A stretch of DNA of 57,989 bases, taken from assembly GCA_021852275.1 (NCBI GenBank), contig JAJZNX010000096.1, positions 1 through 57,989 of the forward strand, in the 5' to 3' direction. Position 1 is the stretch's first letter. Each line of letters begins with the position of its first letter. Of the stretch, positions 8,596 to 17,726 are shown piece after piece. The notes under the pieces were generated by a model. It ran no database searches. It worked only from the letters and a program-made list of their open reading frames with translations, and had not been told where the DNA came from. The position numbers and the translations under genes were made by a program. The DNA is from Planctomycetota bacterium. GTDB lineage: Bacteria > Planctomycetota > Phycisphaerae > WQYP01.

Positions 8596-9644
8596 TAAAA
8601 ACTTCCATCGCGCGATTCAAAGTGTGTAGGCTTATTAAGGGTAGCCCCACCTCGTTGAACCCAATCACTGATCCACTGCATTAACGCCGGTGCCTCCACC
8701 CGGACTGCACCAAACAGGCTCTGTCCCAATGTCCCATTACTTAATAAAGCATTGGTACTTTCAGTGCCACTAAAGTGGACCGTTTTTCCCATCCACCTGC
8801 CGAATGACTCACACACCCGACGCACGCTTAGAATTTCCGGTCCGGCAACGTTGAGCACAAAAGGCGGATGCGCCACATGGGCCAAGGCAGCCAACGCCAT
8901 AGCGTTGGCATCCGCCTGCCAGATCACATTAAAGTGTCCCATGGCTACGTCAACGGTTTCTTCTTGCCAGACCTTACGGGCCAGATCCACCAATACGCCA
9001 TAACGCAACTCACAGGCATAGTTGAGGCGAATGATCGTAACCGGCACCTGCCGGGTGCGACTGAAGTGCTCAAAAATGCGTTCCCGCCCCAGACAACTCA
9101 TGGCGTATTCGCCAACCGGATGGGGCGCATCGTTTTCGACCGAGCCGCCGAGTGCCAACGGGCACAGACCATAAACATTGCCGGTGGAAAAGGCCACGAT
9201 CTGGCTGTCGGGGAAACGGCGGCACACCAATCCCGGCAACCACGTGTTCATCGCCCAGGTCAGACTGGCGTTGCCCGTGGACCCAAATTTCATCCCCGCC
9301 ATATAGATTATATTTTGTGCTGGGGGCACTGTGACGAATTGGCTTTCGTCGAGCAAATCGCACTGGATCGTTTCGACTCCCCAGTCTTCAAGCTGGCGGC
9401 GCAGGTTCGGCTGGGAAAACCGTGCCACTCCGATTACCCGGCCCCCGGCCTGCACTGCGTCCTTGGCTCTTCGCGCCATGTGTGCCAGGCTCGGGCCCAT
9501 TTTTCCCGCGACCCCCAAGATCAACACGTCCCCCTGCACACGACGAAAAGTATCCAAGACGGCGGCTGTCGGCGTACTTAATAAATTTTCCAAATGAGGC
9601 TCGTCGGCGATTCGCGGCGGCAGGATGTCATCATGGAAATTCAT
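8595..9644 (-). CDS. NAD-dependent epimerase/dehydratase-like protein (extended SDR) with altered catalytic Lys
   Basis: A 349-aa extended SDR. Residues 41-50 (LILGVAGKMG) are a variant glycine-rich NAD loop, and FSTGNVYG (152-159) carries the Ser/Thr of the active site. The tyrosine of the usual YxxxK is Y180 in GEYAMSCLGRERIF, but the lysine position is Cys184, which I confirmed in the nucleotides. ATG at 9644 overlaps the lyase stop (ATGA), so an in-frame start at 9659 is less likely. It lies between the heparinase-like lyase and the DapA-like gene in a coupled unit, so it probably acts on a released sugar. Whether it is still an oxidoreductase is uncertain. Confidence 0.8.
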   Translation of the reverse strand: MNFHDDILPPRIADEPHLENLLSTPTAAVLDTFRRVQGDVLILGVAGKMGPSLAHMARRAKDAVQAGGRVIGVARFSQPNLRRQLEDWGVETIQCDLLDESQFVTVPPAQNIIYMAGMKFGSTGNASLTWAMNTWLPGLVCRRFPDSQIVAFSTGNVYGLCPLALGGSVENDAPHPVGEYAMSCLGRERIFEHFSRTRQVPVTIIRLNYACELRYGVLVDLARKVWQEETVDVAMGHFNVIWQADANAMALAALAHVAHPPFVLNVAGPEILSVRRVCESFGRWMGKTVHFSGTESTNALLSNGTLGQSLFGAVRVEAPALMQWISDWVQRGGATLNKPTHFESRDGSF

Positions 9645-11758
9645 AGCGAGTCGCCGCATTTTAACAAGACCCGGCTCACATCCACGTGCCAGTTGCCGAC
9701 ACTGGACTCCACGTTAATACCAGTCGAGCCGGATACAGTCGCTGCCACTGTGAAGTTATGGTCCCAGACAATAGCATAAACTGTCTGGAACCGCAGCGTT
9801 TCCACCGCGAAGCGCACGGCGAACACATCCGGCCCGCCGGAAGGATATGATAACCGAGAGGCCCAAAGTTGCTTCGAGAGTCCAAACGTCCAGGCCAAAA
9901 GTTTAAATGGATGTGTTCCGCCATAATGCAGCACCACTGGTTCCGCAGCAGCCGCATTGATTGGATCCGTCGGAATTGTACACTTCTCAACCGGTTTTCC
10001 ACGGATAAACGACCGTTGGTGAAATATATACGCTTCATTGCCGCGAAGCTGCGGCATTTCATCCGCCGGCGAGAGCGTATGGAATGTGGTATCAAAACGA
10101 TGTGACCGGCCATCGTCGGCAACCACACCGTCAACAATAACCAAGGCCTTATCCCAAAAATGTATTATGGCCCGCTGATGCTTGAATCCCGCTCTATCCA
10201 CTGGATCCACATCAAACCAGTAACGCGATTCTGCCCGAGGATCATGCATAAATGCCCGCTGCGGCTGCCGCCCGCCGGTATTTTCCATCAGCCACGCGTC
10301 GGCCTGTTTATTTGTCAGCGATGTCAGCAGCCGCCCCACCGTCACCGGTGGATCGGCCCGGTCCATCACCACGGTATTATGCATCATGGCGGAATTATAT
10401 CCGGGCGGACCGGTACGCGGAAATGGATCCGCCAGAATTTCGCTGCCATTGATGGAAAGCGCAACGTGCAGCATATCTCGATGCCCTTTGCCCGTACCGA
10501 GAAATCCGTAATGACACCATGTCGTAGACCTGGCTTGCCGCACCGCATCGCCACGTGAAATGATCCCGCCAAAATCCGGGAAACACATCATTCCCGCCGG
10601 TAAGGCAGCCGCGTTATCGATAGGCCTGTCCAGCCAGAAATTGAGCAACGGTGTATGTGATCCGAGATCCAGAATGGCCAAAGGTGTCACCCGCAGCGAT
10701 GAAACATGGGTATGGCGGCATTGGCCACGGAGTCTTTCAATGATCCATCCAGTGTGTGGATCTCGATTGATCTTATATGCATACAGCAGACTCGGGTGCA
10801 AGGGAACCGGCAAATGACAATGCAGGCTGCCACTACCACGTGGATTTTCCCATGCGGTCTCGCCGGCGATCACCGATTCCGTATGCGCACGAAGCACCTT
10901 CTGCATGGATGGATACCCGGCATAGACGTCATTGGCGGATGGCGGGCAACCGGCCAGAAGCGACTGTCCAAAAGCATGTTCAACAAGGAGGTTGTAACAG
11001 ATGATCGCATCCGTTGCGTATAAATGATAACCCCAGGAGCCTTCCGCAAAAGAGCCATCATCAAGAAAAGTCGATCGCAGTTCGTGATAGCGCTGACGTG
11101 CCTGTTGCAACAACACTGCCGCCGCCTGTTCATCCTCGTGACAAAGCGCCGCCACCAGCAAGCCCAAATTCGACCACATTCCCCGATTGGAATATTTGAC
11201 TGCTTCCTCGTGAAATGCGTAGCGCTGCGCAAAATGCGCCAAGGCCGCCTGCACCTGCGCCTTTTCTGACTCGCATAGCAGTTCCGGGGCGTGGGCCTCA
11301 AGCATATCGAGCAGATGCAACACGCAGAACATCAGCCCGCCTTCTGTGAAATAATAGTTACCGGTAAATCCCTGAAAAAATTGCCGTGGATTTCCGCTAT
11401 ATGGCGGATCCACTTTCGGTGGCAATCCATGGGTTATGGATTGAAGATTATTTTCCCATATATCCCGCATTTTGCCAAAATATTCGATCAAACCGCGCAG
11501 CCACTGCGCCACAAATTTCTGATATTTGCGTTCTTTGGTTACATACGCCAACACACTCGCCGCCATGACCTCGTCATAGCCGCCGTCATCGGGAAAAGCC
11601 GGAAACTGCGGTGGTGACGGTTCACGGTTGGCGAAAAACCGGGCCGCTTCTTCCAGAAAAAGCCGCCACTCAGGTCGCGCGGCATTGGCCAGAATAACGT
11701 CGCGCTCGCTGGCAAGGCTCGCCACAAATGGATGCGGCAATTTATCAAATAATGTCAT
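9641..11758 (-). CDS. Heparinase II/III-family polysaccharide lyase-like protein
   Basis: A 705-aa protein with the (alpha/alpha) toroid plus beta-sheet layout of heparinase II/III-type lyases. DDGSFAEGSWGYHLY (residues 233-247) matches the toroid active-site region with its Tyr. GKGHRDMLHVALSINGSE (423-440) and the HNTVVMD segment (460-466) match the conserved beta-sheet domain, in which a His contributes to catalysis. Such enzymes cleave uronic-acid polymers (heparinoids, alginate) by beta-elimination. I see no signal peptide, so it may act in the cytoplasm on imported oligosaccharides. The open frame runs on to 12121, but ATG 11758 has AGGA upstream and avoids overlap with the preceding gene. 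Confidence 0.8.
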   Translation of the reverse strand: MTLFDKLPHPFVASLASERDVILANAARPEWRLFLEEAARFFANREPSPPQFPAFPDDGGYDEVMAASVLAYVTKERKYQKFVAQWLRGLIEYFGKMRDIWENNLQSITHGLPPKVDPPYSGNPRQFFQGFTGNYYFTEGGLMFCVLHLLDMLEAHAPELLCESEKAQVQAALAHFAQRYAFHEEAVKYSNRGMWSNLGLLVAALCHEDEQAAAVLLQQARQRYHELRSTFLDDGSFAEGSWGYHLYATDAIICYNLLVEHAFGQSLLAGCPPSANDVYAGYPSMQKVLRAHTESVIAGETAWENPRGSGSLHCHLPVPLHPSLLYAYKINRDPHTGWIIERLRGQCRHTHVSSLRVTPLAILDLGSHTPLLNFWLDRPIDNAAALPAGMMCFPDFGGIISRGDAVRQARSTTWCHYGFLGTGKGHRDMLHVALSINGSEILADPFPRTGPPGYNSAMMHNTVVMDRADPPVTVGRLLTSLTNKQADAWLMENTGGRQPQRAFMHDPRAESRYWFDVDPVDRAGFKHQRAIIHFWDKALVIVDGVVADDGRSHRFDTTFHTLSPADEMPQLRGNEAYIFHQRSFIRGKPVEKCTIPTDPINAAAAEPVVLHYGGTHPFKLLAWTFGLSKQLWASRLSYPSGGPDVFAVRFAVETLRFQTVYAIVWDHNFTVAATVSGSTGINVESSVGNWHVDVSRVLLKCGDSL

Positions 11759-11808
11759 TGCTTTTTTCCTAGCCGGACTCCACGCAGGTTGCTGCGGCCC
11801 TGCGCGAT

Positions 11809-14800
11809 TTAACGCCGCCCACCCACCAGAATCATTGTCGGATATAGGCCGGGGTTTTGATAGGGCTGAGTACCCGCAGGGGTAAGACTTAAACCGCAAT
11901 CCCGATAATCTCCGTTGTTGTGATTGATAAGCAGGGCAAAACCGAACGTGGCATTGGGCTTGAGCATCATGGGCAGTATCTGCCTGGCCGGGAATGCCGC
12001 TTCGTAAATCATCCCGCCGGGGGTACGCCAACAAACAGCCTTGATGGCCCCAGTTTGACCTGACGGCAATCGCCGTGAACTGGTCTCGCGTATGACTTGG
12101 CAACCTTTCGTTGTCGGCCACAGCTCATAAGATTGATTGTCCGTCAACCATCTTCTCTTTTCCATTGGATGACATCGCGCCACATCATGAAAATAAACCT
12201 GCAAGCTGGTGCCGGTCCAGGCTGCGGCCGCTCTGTTAGCCGGATAAAAATCGGGATCTCTGATTTTCACCGCCACATAAAAAAAACGCCGGTTCCACGC
12301 GGTATAAAATACCGCCGGTCCGTTCCATTTGGAGTGCACCGGCTTGATTGTCGGCCGCATGGGAGCAAACGTTACGATTTGTCGAGGAAAAGGAGTCTCG
12401 CACGTCCTGGGCCAGTCCGCAAGGCGACCATCCAATTTCAACGGTCGGGAGATATGATGGCATAGCAGTACCACGGGATGACAACGCATCATAACGGGAG
12501 GCATCCCATCACTTGGCCGGAACTCTGCCTGCAAGTGATAACTCCGCCAATTGACCACTCCCTTCCCGGACAAGGGAACCCGCACCGTGATAGTTTTGCC
12601 CGGAGCCAAACGCACCATCTTGTCCAACAGTATGCGTGTCCCGTTATGCACCTGAAGTTCGCCGGCCAACGGGCGATCCACAATACTCTCCACACAAAGC
12701 CGGCCCTGGCGCGGTGAGACAGTTTGGAATTTCATGCGTAATGGATTCGCCCCCCTGAACTCCGCCTGCTGCAACGCCTTGATCATTGCCACCGAACTTC
12801 CGGGCGGTCCGCGAAAAAACACCGGATACCGGGTAATCGGCAACCAGCCGTTGGCCGGAGGTGCCAGGCCATTGCCCATCAGGCTGTAGATCTTCGTTCC
12901 ATGCGGCAGGCCGACTATCCGCAGTAAAGGTACCGGCTTGAGTCCTTTGTCGATGGCCAAGGCATAGTTCCATACCACCGCTACCGACCGGCCGGATACA
13001 TCCTGAAAGACATAACATCGCACATCCCGGCCCAGTTTGACGTCTTGGAGAAAATGTGAATTGCCCAGCAGCCACTGAAGCGTATTGGGAACAAAAGCCG
13101 GAGCGGCCGGCGTACCATTCATGTCAAGCCGGGCATTCGCGTTAAATATCCAATCCACCTGCATCTTGACCCGACGACTGTACTTGAAGCCCACCAGCCA
13201 ACAACGGGCTGTGTAGGCCGCATTAACACGTTCCCCCAGACCAAGTCCATAGGAGAACGTTCCACAACGGAAGCCGTCACCGGAAACTTCCCGCCAAACC
13301 GTCATACCGTCATATACCGGCAGTTGATAAACCGGAAGGTCCATTCCTTCATCAAACCATACCGGACCGGTAAAGTGCCGACGTTTGAGCATGGCCTGCA
13401 GGGTTGCGGCATCCGCATCCATGTCCGGCTTTTCCGGACGGGTGCGATAGGGATGAATACCGATGATATTGCACACCCTGCCTCCGCCTGCCTTCAAGAA
13501 CGTATCCAGATACCGGATACCGCCGTCGGGAGCCATATTTTCCGGGTCCGGCGAAATAATCAGCGCGTGCGGATTGGCCTTGAGGATACCGCGCCGGGCC
13601 GCGGCCATGATGCGCACAAAGCCTTTCATCACCGCCAAATTATTCCGGTAAACCAGGCTCGGCTCATTGACCAGTTTCCAGTAATGAATCTCCGGATAGG
13701 CACGGGCCTTCTTAAAGGCCATCGCTTCAACCTTACGCAGGTTCGCGGCATCAAGATTGAATACCTTGGTCTGCAGATTCCAGCGGCCGCATTTCTCCCC
13801 CTGGTAAAATATCGATGACAAATCCAAAATCCGATTTTTCTTCAGCAAGCTCAAAAATCCATGCGGCGGTGGATCAAATATGACCACCGCCCCAATGCCC
13901 ACCCGCCTCCAAAATCTTATCTGATGACGCCACCGGTCCAGTCGCGAGTCCACACCGCCAAGTGCGGTCAGGGTCCTGAGCCGGCGTTGCGCACTCAGGC
14001 GGTGCAAAATGCCCAGTCGGTCAAACTTTCGCCTGGCAAAGCCGTCCGCCAGCCGCAAATTCATTTGTGCCACATACAACCCGCATCCCAGATGCTCCGT
14101 CCACGGTAACGGCAACATGGCGACGCCGTGATGGTTCAGCGTAAACGCCCGTTTTGTCTGGTGGGAAAAGTTCCCCAGAAATTGGGTGAAAAGCAGATTC
14201 ACGTGACCGCTCTGTCCCGGAGGGCCATGGACCACCAGCCGGGCGCCAGTCGGCTGACCAACCTTGAACAAATTATCACTGCGCAATGTTTGCAACATGA
14301 CATCCGCCGGATTTCGTACAAACGGCGTAAGTTTCGGGCCTTTTTCCATCTGCACATCATCAATCCACGCATTGACATCCTTCTCCGGACCATTGAGGCC
14401 AAAATCCAGATCGATCACTCCGTTGGGTGCCTTGAATTTCAGCACATAGCGATTCCAATGCGTGGTAAGGAAAAATGTTTTATTGATAAATACCGGCCAC
14501 ACCGCGGTAACACATTGCATTCCCAACGGCGTGCCTGTCTCGTCGCTCCGGGCGTAAAAGCTGACGGTGTAGAGCTTGCCCGGCCGAACGGGAATCGCAA
14601 AGCTGTCAATGTGCGCCGGCCATTGATGGCGCTGGCCGAGAATTTCCAGACATGGCCCGCCGTCAACACCGCCACTTTTACACACCAGGTAATGCCGTCT
14701 GATTCGTCCGCTGTTGAGCGTGCCGATTGTTCCATATTGCCAGTAGTTAAGGCCCTCCTCGAAACTCGGATTCTGCACCAGATTCCGACATAAATGATAT

Positions 14801-15039
14801 TCCGGCATCGGCAGACGATCGGCCGTCCAGAAATTCACGCCACCGTAGGCATTATCAATTCGGTTGGCCGACGGGCGTGCCACCCGCGGCATTGCACCGG
14901 AATTTTGGCTACCGCCCGTCGCTACCGCCACATGACCATGTTGCACTCCTGCAGCCTGCCCTTCCTGTGATCGTGTGCAGGATGGTGCCAGGGTCAGAAA
15001 AGTTGTCGCAATCAGCAACACAAATATATTGTTTTTCAT
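11809..15039 (-). CDS. Clan GH-A glycoside hydrolase-like lipoprotein with CBM4/9- and CBM9-like domains
   Basis: A 1076-aa predicted lipoprotein with hydrophobic residues 4-19 and a lipobox-like end at Cys21 (LAPSC). Residues about 85-240 look like a CBM4/9-type module (LVQNPSFEEGLNYW start, WIDDVQMEKG end). Residues about 360-680 form a TIM barrel with probable acid/base E459 in KLVNEPS and nucleophile E564 in VWFDEGMD, the clan GH-A pattern seen in GH5, GH39 and GH30. The C-terminal ~190 residues resemble a CBM9/DOMON-like sandwich (KLDGRLADWP). It probably cleaves polysaccharide at the cell surface and feeds the lyase encoded 50 nt downstream. The exact GH family is not clear. Confidence 0.75.
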   Translation of the reverse strand: MKNNIFVLLIATTFLTLAPSCTRSQEGQAAGVQHGHVAVATGGSQNSGAMPRVARPSANRIDNAYGGVNFWTADRLPMPEYHLCRNLVQNPSFEEGLNYWQYGTIGTLNSGRIRRHYLVCKSGGVDGGPCLEILGQRHQWPAHIDSFAIPVRPGKLYTVSFYARSDETGTPLGMQCVTAVWPVFINKTFFLTTHWNRYVLKFKAPNGVIDLDFGLNGPEKDVNAWIDDVQMEKGPKLTPFVRNPADVMLQTLRSDNLFKVGQPTGARLVVHGPPGQSGHVNLLFTQFLGNFSHQTKRAFTLNHHGVAMLPLPWTEHLGCGLYVAQMNLRLADGFARRKFDRLGILHRLSAQRRLRTLTALGGVDSRLDRWRHQIRFWRRVGIGAVVIFDPPPHGFLSLLKKNRILDLSSIFYQGEKCGRWNLQTKVFNLDAANLRKVEAMAFKKARAYPEIHYWKLVNEPSLVYRNNLAVMKGFVRIMAAARRGILKANPHALIISPDPENMAPDGGIRYLDTFLKAGGGRVCNIIGIHPYRTRPEKPDMDADAATLQAMLKRRHFTGPVWFDEGMDLPVYQLPVYDGMTVWREVSGDGFRCGTFSYGLGLGERVNAAYTARCWLVGFKYSRRVKMQVDWIFNANARLDMNGTPAAPAFVPNTLQWLLGNSHFLQDVKLGRDVRCYVFQDVSGRSVAVVWNYALAIDKGLKPVPLLRIVGLPHGTKIYSLMGNGLAPPANGWLPITRYPVFFRGPPGSSVAMIKALQQAEFRGANPLRMKFQTVSPRQGRLCVESIVDRPLAGELQVHNGTRILLDKMVRLAPGKTITVRVPLSGKGVVNWRSYHLQAEFRPSDGMPPVMMRCHPVVLLCHHISRPLKLDGRLADWPRTCETPFPRQIVTFAPMRPTIKPVHSKWNGPAVFYTAWNRRFFYVAVKIRDPDFYPANRAAAAWTGTSLQVYFHDVARCHPMEKRRWLTDNQSYELWPTTKGCQVIRETSSRRLPSGQTGAIKAVCWRTPGGMIYEAAFPARQILPMMLKPNATFGFALLINHNNGDYRDCGLSLTPAGTQPYQNPGLYPTMILVGGRR

Positions 15040-15101
15040 CTTCCATCCTGATCATAGTGAACTCTTGATAAAAAATCGCATGTTGAGCCAACACGTCGCA
15101 T

Positions 15102-16697
15102 TTACTGGTCGCTTTTTCCGCCATCCACGGTCAAAGTGCCGTCACCCGAAAAAAACGCGGCTTGGTGATGATTCCGGCCATAAACCCCTGGTTTCATCAC
15201 GGTACCAGCAATGATTAACTTTCTGATTCGATCCGTGCCGCTGTAATGTAAGTACATTTTCGCCCCTTGGAAAATATTTATAGCGCTGGCAGCGCCCAGG
15301 AATGGTGTATTGATGACCAGCGTGCCTGCCTTGACAATGGTATTGCCTGTGTACGTGTTACCATCGGAGGAAAGATTCAGCGTGCCGGCTCCGATTTTTG
15401 TAAGCCCTCCGCCCGCACCGCTCTTACCCACCCCGGATCCAATCAGGTTCCGATTAAAAAATGCATTCGTACCGTGCGTATCAATGATGGCACCGCCCTT
15501 TTTTACATACACATTAATCGCACCCGAACCATAAAACACCTGGCCTGCCACGCGTAATGCGCCGCCGTTCAAATTGAGGCTCGCGCGACCATTCGCAGGC
15601 CCCTGATAAAATCCGTGGTCGGCCGCCAGCAATCCGCCATTGAGGTTGATCACACCTGTGCCCGTCTTGCGGCCATTATTGATCTCCGCGGTATGCGCAA
15701 GCGTTACCGCTCCTCCATCGATGGTTAAAGCGCCATGGCCATTTTCACCGATCCATATATTCTTTCCGTTGATATGAACCGTCCCGTCGACGACATTCAA
15801 GGTGAATTTTCCATTGTTACCGCCGCGATAGTAACGGCCGTTGACGGTCAACGTACCCCCACGGATGGTGTAACGAGCCCTGCTGTTCTTGTTTTGCCCG
15901 CCGATGAATGAGCCTTGCACCGTCACGCGTCCTCCATTTTGCGTCACCGAGCTTGCAAACGCCGCGAGGCCATTACCGTAGCCGAGCATGAGTGCATATG
16001 TCAGACCCGATGTGGCCTTATTGCCATCCAATGTCAAATTGATTTTCGAGCCGAGAACGACGTTTTCCTGGCCTACCAATAGTTTGCCACCGATGCGCTG
16101 CGGTGCGCTCGATAATAATTCCAACTGTCCGCCATCTCCCGTATCGGCGTAGCCACCAGCCGATACGTTTGCATCCGGAACTGGGCGGGAGCCATAGCCC
16201 TGCGTGCTCACATCGGTGATGGCGCCTCTGATGATCAACTTGCCACCGCTGACCACGTTGATGTGCGTATCGCCGGTCAGCGCGATATCCAGATTGATGG
16301 ATTGCGGATTGACCGCAAGATCATCAATACCGCCGGCTTGCAACGCCATCGCATGCCCATCGAGAACAAAGCTCCCCGCTCCACGAAGCATGGCGATGCC
16401 ACTGAATTTTGTCCCGGCCGCAAAGTCATTGTGTGTGGTCAAATCCCTGTGCCCCATGAAGGTGAGCATATCCCCCGGAACAGGTACTACATGTCCCTTC
16501 CAATTCAATGGCGAGGTCCAGTGGCCGTTGCCGCCCCCACCAGACCATGTGCAAACCTTTGCCGCACAAGCGTGACCCACTCCGGCAGCCAAACCAAAAG
16601 CCAGTGCCATCATGGCCGCCTTGCGAAAAGCCGCGCGGAAGCTGCGTGGCGCCGTGTCCGTATCTTTCTGAGAGTCACCCGTCAACCTGATCTCCAT
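15102..16697 (-). CDS. Autotransporter-associated beta-strand repeat (PATR) surface protein
   Basis: A secreted repeat protein of about 530 aa. An N-terminal hydrophobic stretch (AAMMALAFGLAAGVGHACAA) looks like a signal peptide. The body is Gly/Asn/Thr-rich beta-helix sequence with repeated 'GGxLxxxG' turns. Near the C-terminus is a clear PATR repeat (LTKIGAGTLNLSSDGNTYTG followed by KAGTLVI), and the end reads FFSGDGTLTVDGG. No PEP-CTERM anchor or autotransporter barrel is visible. The start is uncertain: ATG 16697 is used here, with alternatives at 16739 and GTG 16781, and none has a strong ribosome-binding site. It probably forms part of a surface or secreted adhesive layer together with the related PEP-CTERM protein upstream. 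Confidence 0.7.
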   Translation of the reverse strand: MEIRLTGDSQKDTDTAPRSFRAAFRKAAMMALAFGLAAGVGHACAAKVCTWSGGGGNGHWTSPLNWKGHVVPVPGDMLTFMGHRDLTTHNDFAAGTKFSGIAMLRGAGSFVLDGHAMALQAGGIDDLAVNPQSINLDIALTGDTHINVVSGGKLIIRGAITDVSTQGYGSRPVPDANVSAGGYADTGDGGQLELLSSAPQRIGGKLLVGQENVVLGSKINLTLDGNKATSGLTYALMLGYGNGLAAFASSVTQNGGRVTVQGSFIGGQNKNSRARYTIRGGTLTVNGRYYRGGNNGKFTLNVVDGTVHINGKNIWIGENGHGALTIDGGAVTLAHTAEINNGRKTGTGVINLNGGLLAADHGFYQGPANGRASLNLNGGALRVAGQVFYGSGAINVYVKKGGAIIDTHGTNAFFNRNLIGSGVGKSGAGGGLTKIGAGTLNLSSDGNTYTGNTIVKAGTLVINTPFLGAASAINIFQGAKMYLHYSGTDRIRKLIIAGTVMKPGVYGRNHHQAAFFSGDGTLTVDGGKSDQ

Positions 16698-16756
16698 AAA
16701 AAAACGTGCAAAATCTCGGCGGGATGCTGCGGTCATCATACAGGTGGGCTGCGGGT

Positions 16757-17647
16757 TCAATCGTTCGGGAGAATCGTCCACATTCCCGCCGGTTTACCCC
16801 AAGTGCCGGACCCGTAAGTTTGATTAACGTTCAACAAATCCACGTGCCCATCACAGAAAAGAAAATTATTTTTACCCCCGTGCGGAGGCGGGTATACTGT
16901 TGACTCCGGTGGCGGCGCGGGCAATGTCGGTGGTATGGGCCACGCAGTTTCGCCAAATACATCGTGATAAGCATCACGTGCAGACAATCCACCCATCGCA
17001 AAATACTCAAATCCTTGCCGAAAATCCGATACCAGCCACGTACCGGCAGGATTCTGCACCTGTGACACCGGAACCCAGTACGGATCGAGTGAATAGCCAT
17101 TGGGGTTTTCTTCATTCATACCACCCGGTCCCCAATCACCTTGGGACACCGGCCACGGCGGGCCGGTATCGTACGAGTTGTATGCGTTTATCTGATAATC
17201 CACATAAAAATTCCCGGCCAGCCAATTGGGCGGCTGCAGTTGATAGACCGGCCTGGCCGGATCAAGAAACACCTGGCCGGAACCGGGCTGTGCTTCGGCA
17301 TTCCGGCTGTACAAATATGTAAAAATCGCATCGCACCATGTGTATGACCACCAACCTTGGGAATCCGATGGGCTGGTGCCGCCAGTGGGAAAGCGGATTG
17401 ATGACCCCGGCTTGCCAAAATAAGCCTTGTCATTGTCGAAGTACCACACCGGATATACATGCCAGTCATTGGTGTACATCTGGAAGGCCAGGCCCATTTG
17501 GCGTTCGTTATTGGCGCAGGCGACCGTATAGGCCTGCTGCCGCGCCGCTGCCAGCGCCGGTAGCAGCAGGGCAATGAGAATGGCAATGATGGTAATCACC
17601 ACCAGAAGTTCCACCAGGGTGAAGCCGTGCTTTTTGTTTTTACACAT
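16757..17647 (-). CDS. Pseudopilin-type protein with prepilin methylation motif and H-X9-DG domain
   Basis: A 296-aa protein with a class III/type IV prepilin leader: [20 protein letters not shown] has the cleavage Gly before Phe and Glu at +5. The C-terminal motif [13 protein letters not shown] has His, nine residues, then Asp-Gly, which is the prepilin-type H-X9-DG domain common in Planctomycetota and Verrucomicrobiota. Such proteins are thought to assemble with, or be exported by, a type II secretion/pilus-like machine; their exact role is unclear. ATG 17647 has AGGAG 6 nt upstream; the in-frame TTG at 17653 is less likely. It sits between two PATR genes. Confidence 0.9.
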   Translation of the reverse strand: MCKNKKHGFTLVELLVVITIIAILIALLLPALAAARQQAYTVACANNERQMGLAFQMYTNDWHVYPVWYFDNDKAYFGKPGSSIRFPTGGTSPSDSQGWWSYTWCDAIFTYLYSRNAEAQPGSGQVFLDPARPVYQLQPPNWLAGNFYVDYQINAYNSYDTGPPWPVSQGDWGPGGMNEENPNGYSLDPYWVPVSQVQNPAGTWLVSDFRQGFEYFAMGGLSARDAYHDVFGETAWPIPPTLPAPPPESTVYPPPHGGKNNFLFCDGHVDLLNVNQTYGSGTWGKPAGMWTILPND

Positions 17648-17682
17648 GGTCAACTCCTGCAGACCGTTCGGGAAAAAGCAGA

Positions 17683-17704
17683 AAGAGGGCGGTAAAACCC
17701 TCTT
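17683..17704 (-). terminator. Hairpin after the PEP-CTERM gene (partial terminator or attenuator)
   Basis: AAGAGGG (17683-17689) and CCCTCTT (17698-17704) form a perfect 7-bp stem with an 8-nt loop. On the minus strand it is followed by a pyrimidine-rich run including TTTTT at 17677-17673. It sits between the PEP-CTERM stop and the pseudopilin start and could reduce read-through, making the first gene the most abundant product. Confidence 0.5.
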
Positions 17705-17726
17705 CCCGCGATCTTACCTATCCATA

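Noticed and set aside
8868..9581. 237-codon plus-strand frame opposite the SDR gene
   Set aside because: Antisense shadow of a coupled, homology-supported gene, with no ribosome-binding site or domain.
14128..14793. 221-codon plus-strand frame opposite the GH-A lipoprotein gene
   Set aside because: Antisense to a clear carbohydrate-binding module; no plausible protein features.
16640..16742. SRRDF in the possible N-terminal extension of the PATR protein, reminiscent of a Tat signal
   Set aside because: No hydrophobic stretch follows it closely, and the more likely start at 16697 excludes it.
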